Assembly: GCA_023436205.1 (NCBI GenBank)
Contig: JAEZKC010000116.1
Location: forward strand, 24,872 to 88,871
Length of the DNA: 64,000 nt
Direction: 5' to 3'
Source: Fibrobacterota bacterium
Lineage (GTDB): Bacteria; Fibrobacterota; Chitinivibrionia; Chitinivibrionales; Chitinispirillaceae
Both the position numbers and the translations under genes were made by a program. Positions 25,293 to 34,807 of this stretch are shown here, piece by piece (the stretch's first letter is position 1; every line of letters starts with the position of its first letter). The notes under the pieces were generated by a model. It searched no databases and was not told where the DNA came from. It saw nothing but the letters and a program-made list of their open reading frames with translations.

Positions 25293-28200
25293 ATGGAATC
25301 TGCCATTAAACGACTTACGCTTCTAATTACGCTTCTTTATGTGTCCATGTCACATGCTGTAACCTGGACCGTTTCCAAGGTCGACCATGAAGCCAACTTT
25401 TCTTCCATACAGGCGGCGGTGAATGCTGCACAGCCCAATGATGTCATCATTGTACTGGATAATGAAGTATACGAAGAGCAGGTAACTTTTGACAGCACGA
25501 AATCCGGCATCACACTAAAATCCCAGAACCCGCTAAACCGGAATAAGCCGATCATACAGTGGCAGGATAGAGAAAATGTGGGCCCTACCACCTGTTCGGA
25601 AGCTCAGGATTATGCTAACATCAATTTCGACCGGAATGGTGCACTACGAATGATTAAAGCGCGAAACATTACCATAGATGGTATCTGTATTGATGGTGGT
25701 GGCCCGCTTCCCATTGCTTACCCAGGAATTTGGAATTGCAAAGATGAGCTGTTCTTTGGTAACGCCGCAGTATGTGTTTTCTCATCGGGAAATGTTCAAA
25801 TAAGAAATTGCGAAGTGAGAAATGCCTATTTCGGTTTTAACATGAAGGATCAAAATTTAGGAGGTGTATTTACCTATTTCTATCCTGAAGATACTGAATT
25901 CAAAGCGGCACCATTAACTGCTTTCGGCAAAACCGGAAACCACCAGATCGAATACAACCGCATTCATTCCAACTCGTGGGGATTTCTGTTCGAATCAACC
26001 TGGGATCTGGGATCTACGATTCGTTTCAACCTAGTCTATAATAACTATCATACGCAGGCAACCATGGCAATTTTATCCACTCTTCCGGGGAAAGATCATC
26101 AACCAGGTGGAGCTTTTCAGTTTAAAGATGGCTACCTTTCTCCTTTAGCAATTTACAATAACACCTTCTGGAGTAATTACACCATTTTCACCGGTCACTG
26201 GAAACCGGGTGGTCAGCATTTAATTTTTAATAACATCTATGGAAAACCCAAATACTACTGGGGTACAGGATATCCGGGAACTACAAAGTTTACTGATCCC
26301 TGGCATGTAATGGATGGCAAGTCTTTTATAAATCGAAGTAAATATTGTCTCTATGCAGCACAAAAGGGAGCACCAATTGTCCGCAGCCAATCATATATGA
26401 CGCCCTGTTCAACATCTGTATCAGTTAGTGGTGTTGCTCAGGTTACCATAATGAATACTATTCCAGATGGAAACGTGACGCCTGAAGGAATGGCAATGTT
26501 AGGACAATGTGAAGATGGGACTACTTATACTCTGAATATTCCCTGGATAAAAAGGCCGGGGGCCCTTATCTCCAGTGCAATTGGACCTTTTCCTGAAGAC
26601 GCAAACATGCGCTGGCTTGAAACCGATGAGCTGTTTCAGTCACTCGACACTCTTGACCCCAATTTTCTGGTGCCTAAATGGGATGATACTTTAGTAATAA
26701 AGTACATCAAGAATAAGGGATGGCCAGAGGCTGGCATCCGCAATTCTGATGGTAGTATGGCAGATATTGGTGCCATAAGTTCCAGTGGAGAAAGAGTACC
26801 CTACCTTTGGCGCATCAGTCCCCTTACTCCAGTTTTCATCAGTGGCACCACTGCCAGAGTGCAGTTTTACTTGGATGGGAATAGTTCTGATAATCCCAGA
26901 ATCAAGTACCTGCGCTGGATCGAAAAACTGCCTGTTCAAACCAACAGTGCATTTGGTGGTACCATGGTTCCCATACAGGCGGGTAATATCAGAACGGTAG
27001 ACATTAGCGGAAAGAGTGTAAGAATGGGGATGAACTTTCTTGAATTTACCATTCCCCAGCGAGGAACCGATAGTACATGGGAATTCGGTTTCTTTGAAAT
27101 GAGCATTGAAGGAGATGGGCCTGATGGAACGGTCTGCTCTGATATTGGTTTTCTCCCCTACCGCAATCTGGAATACCAGCTTAGAGTTGAGATACGCAAT
27201 AATGCAGGACAGAAACTGACACAGGTACAAGCAGGTCAACCTGTGAAGCTTTCCATACGACCGATGATGATCGGCACATCTGTGCAACTTTTCCCGTTCA
27301 AAATATCACCTGCAGATGTTTCTCTTATTATTCAGAACACTGTCCTTTACGATGCATTTACCAACCAACAATTTGAGATATCAGAATTTAATCCAGATTC
27401 GCTGTATTCAGTTTACTTTACCAGCGCAGGATCAACCAGAATCAGAGCCACTGGTGAATTCAAGGCAGATTATAGAATCTGTCCCTTTCTAGGCCTTTCT
27501 GATTCTGTAACGGTTCTTCCGAGTCAACCGGAAAAGTTACTGTTTCAGAATCCTGCTCCAAAAGCAATAGGTACGAGCCCTTCAATTATAGTACCTGGCA
27601 GCGAATACGTCACCAGAGTACAAGTTATTGATAAGTACAACAACCCTGTCAAACAGCCTACAGAAGTAACTCTAGCCAGCTTCAATCCTGAAATTGGAAA
27701 CATTGTGGGATCCCCAACTGCCCAAACAAATGAATCCGGAGTAGCCCTCTTTACAGTACAAGTAACTAACGGCAAGCTTGGAGACGTTTTCGACCTTCAA
27801 GCCACATTGAGTACAAATGAAGCCGTGGCCATAGGTTCACTTAAAATTGGGCAAACAACCGACAAGCTTGTCATATTTTATAGCGACAGCGTGAGCAATA
27901 CGCCCAATATGGAAGTAACTCTTAGCGGAACATCCGGCACCAGAATTCCTGTAGTAATCAAAGCTATAAGAGGTGACACCCTTTTATCTGAACGGTCTAC
28001 AGAATTTTCCTTAAGCACCTCCGCCGGATTACAGGCATTCTCTTCACAGGACGCATCAAGTCCACAAACCACCTTTTCTCTCGTGAACGGAAAAGCGACT
28101 GTATGGATCACCTCCACAATCGGCATCGAAAATGGATTCCTTACTATCACAGCGACTGATGATAATTCGATACTGTCCGGTTTCAGAGAATCCATTTACT

Positions 28201-28427
28201 TTGATCCTCTCTCACCTATAAACCCAAGACTAAACGGCAAAAACGCTCAAAAGTATAACCTCGTCGTTTACGATCTGAAAGGCAGACTGGTGGCCCGGTT
28301 AAACAATGTATCCAGAGGCCAGGATTTGACTTTACTCCGCAAACGCTACCCGGCCGGTTCATACATTATAAAAACTCAGCTCAATGGCAAAACCATCTCC
28401 ACGCAGAGGAGACTTATCGGTAGGTAG
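25293..28427 (+). CDS. Large secreted parallel beta-helix surface protein, copy 1
   Basis: 1044 residues from ATG 25293, which has AAGGAGG 5 bases upstream. Signal peptide about 1-22. Residues 23-350 form a right-handed parallel beta-helix of the pectate-lyase-like kind (FSSIQAAVNAAQPNDVIIV, ITIDGICIDGGG, VQIRNCEVRNAYFGF, YNNTFWSNYTIF). A long beta-rich middle and two Ig-like/Big-type modules follow (about 740-920, with TLASFNPEIGNIVG). A Por-secretion-like C-terminal tail ends the protein (NLVVYDLKGRLVARL, then YPAGSYIIKTQLNGK). It is likely exported by a type IX-like route and surface bound. The catalytic site, if any, is not recognised. Confidence 0.85.
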   Translation: MESAIKRLTLLITLLYVSMSHAVTWTVSKVDHEANFSSIQAAVNAAQPNDVIIVLDNEVYEEQVTFDSTKSGITLKSQNPLNRNKPIIQWQDRENVGPTTCSEAQDYANINFDRNGALRMIKARNITIDGICIDGGGPLPIAYPGIWNCKDELFFGNAAVCVFSSGNVQIRNCEVRNAYFGFNMKDQNLGGVFTYFYPEDTEFKAAPLTAFGKTGNHQIEYNRIHSNSWGFLFESTWDLGSTIRFNLVYNNYHTQATMAILSTLPGKDHQPGGAFQFKDGYLSPLAIYNNTFWSNYTIFTGHWKPGGQHLIFNNIYGKPKYYWGTGYPGTTKFTDPWHVMDGKSFINRSKYCLYAAQKGAPIVRSQSYMTPCSTSVSVSGVAQVTIMNTIPDGNVTPEGMAMLGQCEDGTTYTLNIPWIKRPGALISSAIGPFPEDANMRWLETDELFQSLDTLDPNFLVPKWDDTLVIKYIKNKGWPEAGIRNSDGSMADIGAISSSGERVPYLWRISPLTPVFISGTTARVQFYLDGNSSDNPRIKYLRWIEKLPVQTNSAFGGTMVPIQAGNIRTVDISGKSVRMGMNFLEFTIPQRGTDSTWEFGFFEMSIEGDGPDGTVCSDIGFLPYRNLEYQLRVEIRNNAGQKLTQVQAGQPVKLSIRPMMIGTSVQLFPFKISPADVSLIIQNTVLYDAFTNQQFEISEFNPDSLYSVYFTSAGSTRIRATGEFKADYRICPFLGLSDSVTVLPSQPEKLLFQNPAPKAIGTSPSIIVPGSEYVTRVQVIDKYNNPVKQPTEVTLASFNPEIGNIVGSPTAQTNESGVALFTVQVTNGKLGDVFDLQATLSTNEAVAIGSLKIGQTTDKLVIFYSDSVSNTPNMEVTLSGTSGTRIPVVIKAIRGDTLLSERSTEFSLSTSAGLQAFSSQDASSPQTTFSLVNGKATVWITSTIGIENGFLTITATDDNSILSGFRESIYFDPLSPINPRLNGKNAQKYNLVVYDLKGRLVARLNNVSRGQDLTLLRKRYPAGSYIIKTQLNGKTISTQRRLIGR

Positions 28428-28451
28428 GACCAAAGCAGTCCGAATGCTGGC

Positions 28452-28483
28452 AAGGACGGCACTCCGCAATGCCGTCCTTTTTT
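28452..28483 (+). terminator. Intrinsic terminator after beta-helix copy 1
   Basis: AAGGACGGCA and TGCCGTCCTT form a 10-bp stem with an eight-base loop, followed by TTTTTT. It lies 25 bases after the stop codon. Confidence 0.85.
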
Positions 28484-28525
28484 ATTTACTGTTCTCATCA
28501 TGAGTACATTTGTAATAATCCTAAA

Positions 28526-28554
28526 TTGACATCAGCATTCCGTTTTCTTATACT
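28526..28554 (+). promoter_or_regulatory. Sigma70-type promoter of beta-helix copy 2
   Basis: TTGACA (28526-28531) and TATACT (28549-28554) with a 17-base spacer, close to consensus. It lies after the terminator of copy 1, so the two copies are expressed separately. AAGGAGG precedes the ATG at 28606. Confidence 0.7.
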
Positions 28555-28605
28555 ATATACTAGTGCTATCACCCAGTTTTTTTTTGCAATCAAAGGAGGG
28601 CAATT

Positions 28606-31600
28606 ATGACACGATATGCAGGGATACTACTTTCACTGCTGTGGGTTTTTACCGGATTAAGCTATTCAGCCACCTGGACTGTCTCCAAATCAGATCAGCA
28701 AACACATTTTTCCTCAATTCAAGCAGCAATCAATGCCGCTCAGCCCGGCGATATTATCGAAATTACAGACTTCGAAACCTACGAGGAACAAATTACTTTC
28801 GACAGCACATCCAACATCACTCTGAAATCCACAAATCCCCTTAACCGTAACAAGCCGGTAATCAAGTGGCAGGACAGGCAGAATGTGGGTCCAACGACTT
28901 GTACTGAAGCTCAAGTTTCATCAAAAATCACCTTTGACCGAAACGGCGCCCTGAGAGTTATCAGTTCTAAAAACATCATTATAGATGGTATCTGTGTTGA
29001 TGGTGCAGGGGCATATCCGTTCGCCTATCCCGGAATATGGAACTGTAAAGACGAACTCTTTCATGGTAATGCTGGTATTGTGGTTTTTACATCGGGTAAA
29101 GTGATGATCAGAAATTGCGAAGTACGAAATGCGTATTTTGGAATTTACATGAAAGATCGGAATATAGGTGGTATATTTGCCCAGAAAAACCCCTCAGACT
29201 ACGATCCAACTCCTGCTTATTCCGGTTTTGGGAAAACTGGCCTTCACATAATCGAATACAACAGAATTCACTCCAACTCCTGGGGGCTTTTCTTCGAGTC
29301 CACCTGGGACCAGGCTTCAACGGTTCGCTACAACCTGATCTACAGCAACTATCACAACACCGAAACTCTAGCGGCCATTACCAATCTTGCGGGAAGAGAG
29401 TTCCAGCCCGGTGGAGCCATTCAATTCAAAGATGGATACTTATCACCGCTTGCCATTTACAACAACACTTTCTGGAACAATTACACCATCATGTCCGGTC
29501 ACTGGAAACCGGGCGGCCAACATATAATATTCAACAACATTTATGGAAAACCAAAGTATTACTGGGGAACAGGGTATCCAAGTTCTCCAACTTTCAGAGA
29601 TCCCTGGCAAGTGATGGATGGACAATGCTTTATCTATCGCAGTAAACATTGTCTTTACTCTGCCCAAAAGCAACCGCCTGTAGTAGAAACCCGTCTGCAT
29701 GCGGTACCCTGTGCCGATTCTCAGGCTGTTAGTGCAGTAGGGCAAGTTAATATAATGAACGGTATTCACAATGAGAATATAACCTCCGGAGGTAAAACGG
29801 TGGAATTCACCTGCCCGGATAACACAATTTATAACATTGACGTTTTCTGGGCGAAACAGCCAGGTGCTCTTATCTCAAGCGGTACCGGACCATTTCCAGC
29901 TGATGCGGAGATGCGCTGGCTTGAAACTGATGAACTGTTCCAGTCCACAGATCCCCAGAACGCGGGATTTCTCGTACCCAAGTGGGACGATTCTCTTGTA
30001 GTCAGATTTATCAAAAACAAGGGGTGGCCTGAGGCGGGAATCCGCAATTCGGATGGCAAAATTGCCGATATCGGAGCAATTAGCTCCAGCAGTTATAGAT
30101 CCCCCGTACTTGCCAGAATAGAACCTCTGCGTCCGGTGCTGATTCAGGACACGGATGCCAAAGTGGAGTTCAACATCGAGGTTCTCAACGGTCAAATGAG
30201 TAATCCCAGAATTAAATACCTGCGCTGGATCGAAAAACTTCCGAGCCAAAGCAATGCCGCTTTCGGAGCAACTCTCACCCCCTTGCAAGCTTCGGCGATA
30301 CGCACAATTAATATATCCGGAAAAACGCTTACTATGGGTGTTAATACCCTTGAATTCACTATTCCACCAAGAGGAGCAGACACTACCTGGAATTACGGTT
30401 TTTTTGAAATGGTTATAGAGGGTGATGGTCCAAACGGCACCACTGTGAACTCTGATGTCGGGTTTCTCCCTTATCGCAAAATGCCCTTTGAACTGAAGGT
30501 ACAGATTCAGAATGCATCAGGAGAAGTTTTATCTTCTGTTCAGGCTGGAAAACCGGTGAAACTTTCAATAAAACCCTATGTGCCGGGTTGGGAGGAGTTA
30601 CCGGTTAATTATGACATTACTGACATGTACGTGGGCCCATCGATGGTAGGTGCCGAACTCTACGATGTCAACACCAACAACCCGCTATATATTTCTGATT
30701 ACGATCAAAACAAACTGTATGATGTTTACTTCAGCAAAAACGGGCTCGAAACGATTTTAGCTTCTGGAATATGTAAGACTACCGAGTATATGTATATACC
30801 ATTTTTGGGTCTATCAGATCCAATCAAAGTACTGCCCGGAGATCCAGAAAAACTGATTTTCAGAAGTCCCACCCCCAAAATAACCGGGGTTAATCCCTCA
30901 ATTATAGTGCCCGGACATGAATACCCCTGCAGTGTACTAGTTATGGACAGATTTGAAAACCCGACCCGAATACCTGCAGAAGTCACTTTAGCCAGCCTTC
31001 ATCCGCAGATTGGGGATGTAATTGGTTCCAAGACTGTTTTATCTGATACTACAGGTATAGCATTATTTAAAGCTCAAGCTTTCGGTAACAACGCTGAAAT
31101 CTTTGATCTGGAAGCTACTTTAACCGCGAACGGGGCAAAGGCCCTCGGTTCACTAAAGATAGGAAGACCTCGAGACCGGTTGTGTATTTTCTATGGGGAT
31201 ACGGCATCAATTTCACCTGATTTTGATTCTATCATAGATGCACGTCCAGGTATACGAGTCCCGGTGGTGATACGAGCCATGCGTGGTGATACACTTGTGA
31301 CAAGCTACAACACAGATGTGGAAATCAATGTATCGCCTGGCATTCTGGTGTACCCTTCAGAAGATGCTAGCGACCCGAAGACTATTTATTCATTAGTAAA
31401 TGGAGAACTAAAAGTCTGGATTATGGGAATCATGGATGTGGCGAACGGAACCATAACCGTTACCCCAACAACGGATAACAACATAGTATACGGAACGCGC
31501 GAATCCATCTATTTGGGATACACCTCGCCTGTAGGTCCAAAAGTAAAGGTAAAATCAGGACCTGCCATTAATCTGATCATTTACGATCTGCGGGGAAGAG

Positions 31601-31740
31601 TTGTAGGACGAGTAAACGATATTGCAAATGCCAATAGCCTGAAACTGATCAATTCACGTTACCCGGCCGGTTCCTATATTATCCGCATTGTGCAGAACGG
31701 TAAGATCGTTTCAACACAGAAGAGGTTTATTGGAAGGTAA
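28606..31740 (+). CDS. Large secreted parallel beta-helix surface protein, copy 2
   Basis: 1044 residues with the same plan as copy 1. Signal peptide (about 1-23), beta-helix region with GKVMIRNCEVRNAYFGIYM, beta-rich middle and Ig-like modules, and a C-terminal tail with LIIYDLRGRVVGRV and YPAGSYIIRIVQNGK. The differences from copy 1 are spread over the whole chain. That argues for an old duplication and divergent binding or substrate range, not a recent copy. Surface location and type IX-like export are inferred from the tail. Confidence 0.85.
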   Translation: MTRYAGILLSLLWVFTGLSYSATWTVSKSDQQTHFSSIQAAINAAQPGDIIEITDFETYEEQITFDSTSNITLKSTNPLNRNKPVIKWQDRQNVGPTTCTEAQVSSKITFDRNGALRVISSKNIIIDGICVDGAGAYPFAYPGIWNCKDELFHGNAGIVVFTSGKVMIRNCEVRNAYFGIYMKDRNIGGIFAQKNPSDYDPTPAYSGFGKTGLHIIEYNRIHSNSWGLFFESTWDQASTVRYNLIYSNYHNTETLAAITNLAGREFQPGGAIQFKDGYLSPLAIYNNTFWNNYTIMSGHWKPGGQHIIFNNIYGKPKYYWGTGYPSSPTFRDPWQVMDGQCFIYRSKHCLYSAQKQPPVVETRLHAVPCADSQAVSAVGQVNIMNGIHNENITSGGKTVEFTCPDNTIYNIDVFWAKQPGALISSGTGPFPADAEMRWLETDELFQSTDPQNAGFLVPKWDDSLVVRFIKNKGWPEAGIRNSDGKIADIGAISSSSYRSPVLARIEPLRPVLIQDTDAKVEFNIEVLNGQMSNPRIKYLRWIEKLPSQSNAAFGATLTPLQASAIRTINISGKTLTMGVNTLEFTIPPRGADTTWNYGFFEMVIEGDGPNGTTVNSDVGFLPYRKMPFELKVQIQNASGEVLSSVQAGKPVKLSIKPYVPGWEELPVNYDITDMYVGPSMVGAELYDVNTNNPLYISDYDQNKLYDVYFSKNGLETILASGICKTTEYMYIPFLGLSDPIKVLPGDPEKLIFRSPTPKITGVNPSIIVPGHEYPCSVLVMDRFENPTRIPAEVTLASLHPQIGDVIGSKTVLSDTTGIALFKAQAFGNNAEIFDLEATLTANGAKALGSLKIGRPRDRLCIFYGDTASISPDFDSIIDARPGIRVPVVIRAMRGDTLVTSYNTDVEINVSPGILVYPSEDASDPKTIYSLVNGELKVWIMGIMDVANGTITVTPTTDNNIVYGTRESIYLGYTSPVGPKVKVKSGPAINLIIYDLRGRVVGRVNDIANANSLKLINSRYPAGSYIIRIVQNGKIVSTQKRFIGR

Positions 31741-31749
31741 GAGCAAAAT

Positions 31750-31782
31750 AGCCACTCCTTTAATTTAGGGGTGGCTTTTTTT
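31750..31782 (+). terminator. Intrinsic terminator after beta-helix copy 2
   Basis: AGCCACTCC and GGGGTGGCT pair over 9 bases (one T-G pair), followed by a run of seven Ts. The stop codon is 9 bases upstream. Confidence 0.85.
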
Positions 31783-31899
31783 ATTACGACTGGCCGCAGT
31801 AGCGATTTTCTCACAGAGGACACTGAGTCCACTAAGGTAGGAAAAAGATGTTAATCTACTCAATATACTGTATAAAAGTTATTCTTCTAATCAAGAAGT

Positions 31900-32313
31900 T
31901 CATGGTTCGACTCTCTGCAAGACTCTGGTGCTGTCGCTGTTCGACAGGCGAAGCTCCGAACCGGTAACTTGGGCGTGCATTTTCAGCGTATCCACCGGAT
32001 CACAGATCATTCCTCCACCAAGTACCTGAATGCAGTGCTGGGGACGCCACATTTTTAGAGTGTCCGATTCCAGTTTCCAGAAATAGAGTATCTTAGCACT
32101 GATATCTGGATAGCCTCCGACAATGCGTTCGGAATTTCTCTGCAACGTATCACGTTTAAAGTACCAGTTGTAGGTCGCTTCCGTGTTCACATCAGAGTAT
32201 ATCCACTGCCCCAGCAACGCCTGTGAGGAGGAGTCCAGCTCATTTTGCTCAATTCCCTTATCTCCACACATGAACAGTACTGTTCCAAGACTAACCAGCA
32301 ATAACTTTTTCAT
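31900..32313 (-). CDS. Small exported protein, possible lipoprotein
   Basis: 137 residues from ATG 32313, with AAGGTGA upstream. Hydrophobic signal MKKLLLVSLGTVLFMCGDKG; the cysteine at residue 16 is in a poor lipobox (LFMC), so lipidation is uncertain. The remainder has alternating strands (LLGQWIYSD, YNWYFKRDTLQ, KILYFWKLESDTLKMW) like a small lipocalin-type barrel. No family recognised. It lies 26 bases after tex on the same strand, so it may be co-transcribed. Confidence 0.7.
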   Translation of the reverse strand: MKKLLLVSLGTVLFMCGDKGIEQNELDSSSQALLGQWIYSDVNTEATYNWYFKRDTLQRNSERIVGGYPDISAKILYFWKLESDTLKMWRPQHCIQVLGGGMICDPVDTLKMHAQVTGSELRLSNSDSTRVLQRVEP

Positions 32314-32339
32314 ATTCACCTTTTGACAAAGAGAATGAT

Positions 32340-34667
32340 TTAGGGTAGCAATTTTCTGATATTTATCTTTGGCTTGACAGTCTTTAATTTGTCTTTACCT
32401 TTATCCAGACTTCCGAATTTTGCCTGTAAATCTTTCATGGAGGCCTTCTTCTGCTCAGGCTGCTTCTGCGGCTCTCTTTTCGGACGCGGAGCACCACCGG
32501 AGGTATTCCCCACCTCCTCCAGTTTCATGGACAGGGCAATGCGCTTCAACTGGGCATCAACTTTTAGCACCCGCACCTTCACTACCTGCCCCACCTTGAC
32601 CACCTGCTTGGGATCTGACACGAAGGTATTTGACAGTTCAGAAATATGCACCAGCCCGTCCTGATGAACGCCTATATCCACAAAGGCCCCAAAGTTGGTT
32701 ACATTGGTGACAGTACCCTCAAGTACCATACCCTCCTTCAAATGAGAAATTTCAGTGACCTCATCATTGAAATGAGCATACTTGAACTCCGCGCGAGGAT
32801 CTCGACCGGGCTTTTCCAGCTCGGAAAGAATATCATTAATCGTAGGGAGCCCCACATCATCAGTTACAAATTCTTTTTTGTTAACAGTACGAAGAAGTGC
32901 AGTATTACCAATCAATTCATGAAGCGTTGTTTTAAGCTGGGATGCCATTTTTTCCACGAGTTCATAGCGTTCAGGGTGCACAGCCGAATTATCAAGAGGA
33001 TTTTTACCACCAGGGATACGCAAGAAGCCGGCTGCAAGCTGAAACTTTTTTTCACCGAGGCCTGGTACTTTCAGAAGTTCCTGACGAGATGAGAATGCCC
33101 CGTGACCATTACGGTAGTTCACAATATTCGCGGCTATGAGCCGATTAAGACCGGAAACGTATTTGAGCAGCTCCTCGGAGGCGAGATTAATATCCACTCC
33201 GACCCGGTTCACACTGCTCTCAACCACTTCATCAAGAGAATCCTTCAGCCTTGTCTGGTTGACATCGTGCTGATACTGCCCGACACCTATTGACTTAGGA
33301 TCGATTTTCACCAGTTCAGAGAGAGGATCCTGAAGTCTTCTGGCAATGGAAATGGCTCCCCTGACCGTGAGGTCAAGTTCAGGAAATTCCTTTATGGCCA
33401 CATCGGATGCACTGTACACGCTGGCTCCGGCTTCATTGACAACCACACTTAACGGTTTGATCTCGGCTGGAACCTCTTTGAGAACGGTCCTGATAAACTC
33501 ATCCGTTTCACGGGAAGCAGTACCGTTACCAATGGCAATTAGTCGCACATTATGGCGCTGAATCAAGGCTAGCATCACTGCCGTAGCACCTTTTACATCC
33601 TTCTGTGGTTCGTGCGGATAAATTGTGGTATTTTCAATGAATTTACCGGTGTCATCAACGACGACCACTTTACAACCAGTACGAAAACCCGGGTCAACCC
33701 CGATCACGGACTTTCGACCTGCAGGGGCAGCAAGAAGCAGAGCTTCCAGATTTTCGCCAAACACCTTGATAGCTTCCTCATCTGCCCGATCACGAATCTC
33801 CTTGCGAATTTCGGTCTCGGTGGCAGGCAGTAAAAGACGATCGTAAGAGTCGGCTACCGTTTCTTTCAACAGCTGTACAGCAGCACTCTCAGGATGCTTT
33901 ATAAGTTTCTCATTCAGATAGGCAATAGCGGTTTCGGAGGGGACCTCCAGAGAAAGCCGCAGCACCTTTTCGCGCTCACCTCTAAGCATGGCCAAAATAC
34001 GATGCGAAGGCAAGGAGCTGACTTTCTCCTTGAACTCATAATACATTTCGAATTTGGTTTTCTGACCTTCAAATTCCTTTTTAACAGCACTCACGATTTG
34101 ACCCTCATCGGAGGCCAGCTCACGCATCCATTTGCGAATATCGGCATCCTCGGAAAGCCTTTCAGCAAGGATATCCTTCGCCCCCTGAAGTGCTTTCTGT
34201 GGGGTATCAATCTCTTTTTCCGGGTTGAGAAATTCTGCTGCCTTTGAAAGCGGATCTGCCCCTGAATCGGTAAGGTCGTAAATCCAATCAGCCAAGGGTT
34301 CCAGCCCAGCCTCTTTTGCCTTGGTTGCCCGCGTGGTACGTTTGGGTTTGTAGGGAAGATAGAGATCTTCAAGCTCTGTTTTACTCAGAGTCTCATTGAT
34401 CTTTTTCTCCAATTCGGGGGTAAGCTTTCCCTGTGAACGGATACTTTCAAGGATAGTTTCTTTTCTCTCCTCGAGTTCCTTATAATAAGTATAACGGTGC
34501 TGAAGATCACGGACCTGAATCTCATCAAGGGAACCGGTACGCTCTTTACGGTAGCGGGCGATAAAAGGAACCGTCGCACCTTCATCAAAGAGTGCAAGAG
34601 TGTTTTCCACCTGAAATGGTTGAAGGTTGAACTCCCGGGTGAGCTGTTCGGCTATATTCATTGGCAT
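32340..34667 (-). CDS. tex: Tex-family RNA-binding transcription accessory protein
   Basis: 775 residues, the usual Tex length. N-terminal Tex domain (VPFIARYRKERTG near 33-45, LEDLYLPYKPKR near 98), a YqgF/RuvC-like domain with VIGVDPGFRTGCKVVVVDD near 325, helix-hairpin-helix repeats about 490-560, and a C-terminal S1 domain about 650-725 (VTNVTNFGAFVDIGVHQDGLVHISEL). A basic tail of about 50 residues follows. The start could be ATG 34667 or 34661. Tex proteins bind RNA or DNA and assist transcription or translation. Confidence 0.95.
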   Translation of the reverse strand: MPMNIAEQLTREFNLQPFQVENTLALFDEGATVPFIARYRKERTGSLDEIQVRDLQHRYTYYKELEERKETILESIRSQGKLTPELEKKINETLSKTELEDLYLPYKPKRTTRATKAKEAGLEPLADWIYDLTDSGADPLSKAAEFLNPEKEIDTPQKALQGAKDILAERLSEDADIRKWMRELASDEGQIVSAVKKEFEGQKTKFEMYYEFKEKVSSLPSHRILAMLRGEREKVLRLSLEVPSETAIAYLNEKLIKHPESAAVQLLKETVADSYDRLLLPATETEIRKEIRDRADEEAIKVFGENLEALLLAAPAGRKSVIGVDPGFRTGCKVVVVDDTGKFIENTTIYPHEPQKDVKGATAVMLALIQRHNVRLIAIGNGTASRETDEFIRTVLKEVPAEIKPLSVVVNEAGASVYSASDVAIKEFPELDLTVRGAISIARRLQDPLSELVKIDPKSIGVGQYQHDVNQTRLKDSLDEVVESSVNRVGVDINLASEELLKYVSGLNRLIAANIVNYRNGHGAFSSRQELLKVPGLGEKKFQLAAGFLRIPGGKNPLDNSAVHPERYELVEKMASQLKTTLHELIGNTALLRTVNKKEFVTDDVGLPTINDILSELEKPGRDPRAEFKYAHFNDEVTEISHLKEGMVLEGTVTNVTNFGAFVDIGVHQDGLVHISELSNTFVSDPKQVVKVGQVVKVRVLKVDAQLKRIALSMKLEEVGNTSGGAPRPKREPQKQPEQKKASMKDLQAKFGSLDKGKDKLKTVKPKINIRKLLP

Positions 34668-34807
34668 GCTGTTTAACTCCGATTATAGTAGTAAGGTGAA
34701 TAGTGTAAGATAATTTCTGCGTGAAAACGTTCAAGTTCTGTTTAGGTCAGATTACCTGTTTGAAAATATGGAGAAAAGCTGCTATTTTTATGATTTGGGA
34801 GATAAAG

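Larger units (their letters stand above)
25293..31740. repeat. Tandem gene duplication of ~3.1-kb beta-helix genes
   Basis: Two genes of identical coded length (1044 residues) lie head to tail, and their products match over the whole length with only scattered substitutions; for example, NVGPTTC, NAYFGF/NAYFGI, WKPGGQH and YPAGSYII recur at corresponding sites. Each has its own terminator, and the second has its own near-consensus promoter. Confidence 0.85.
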
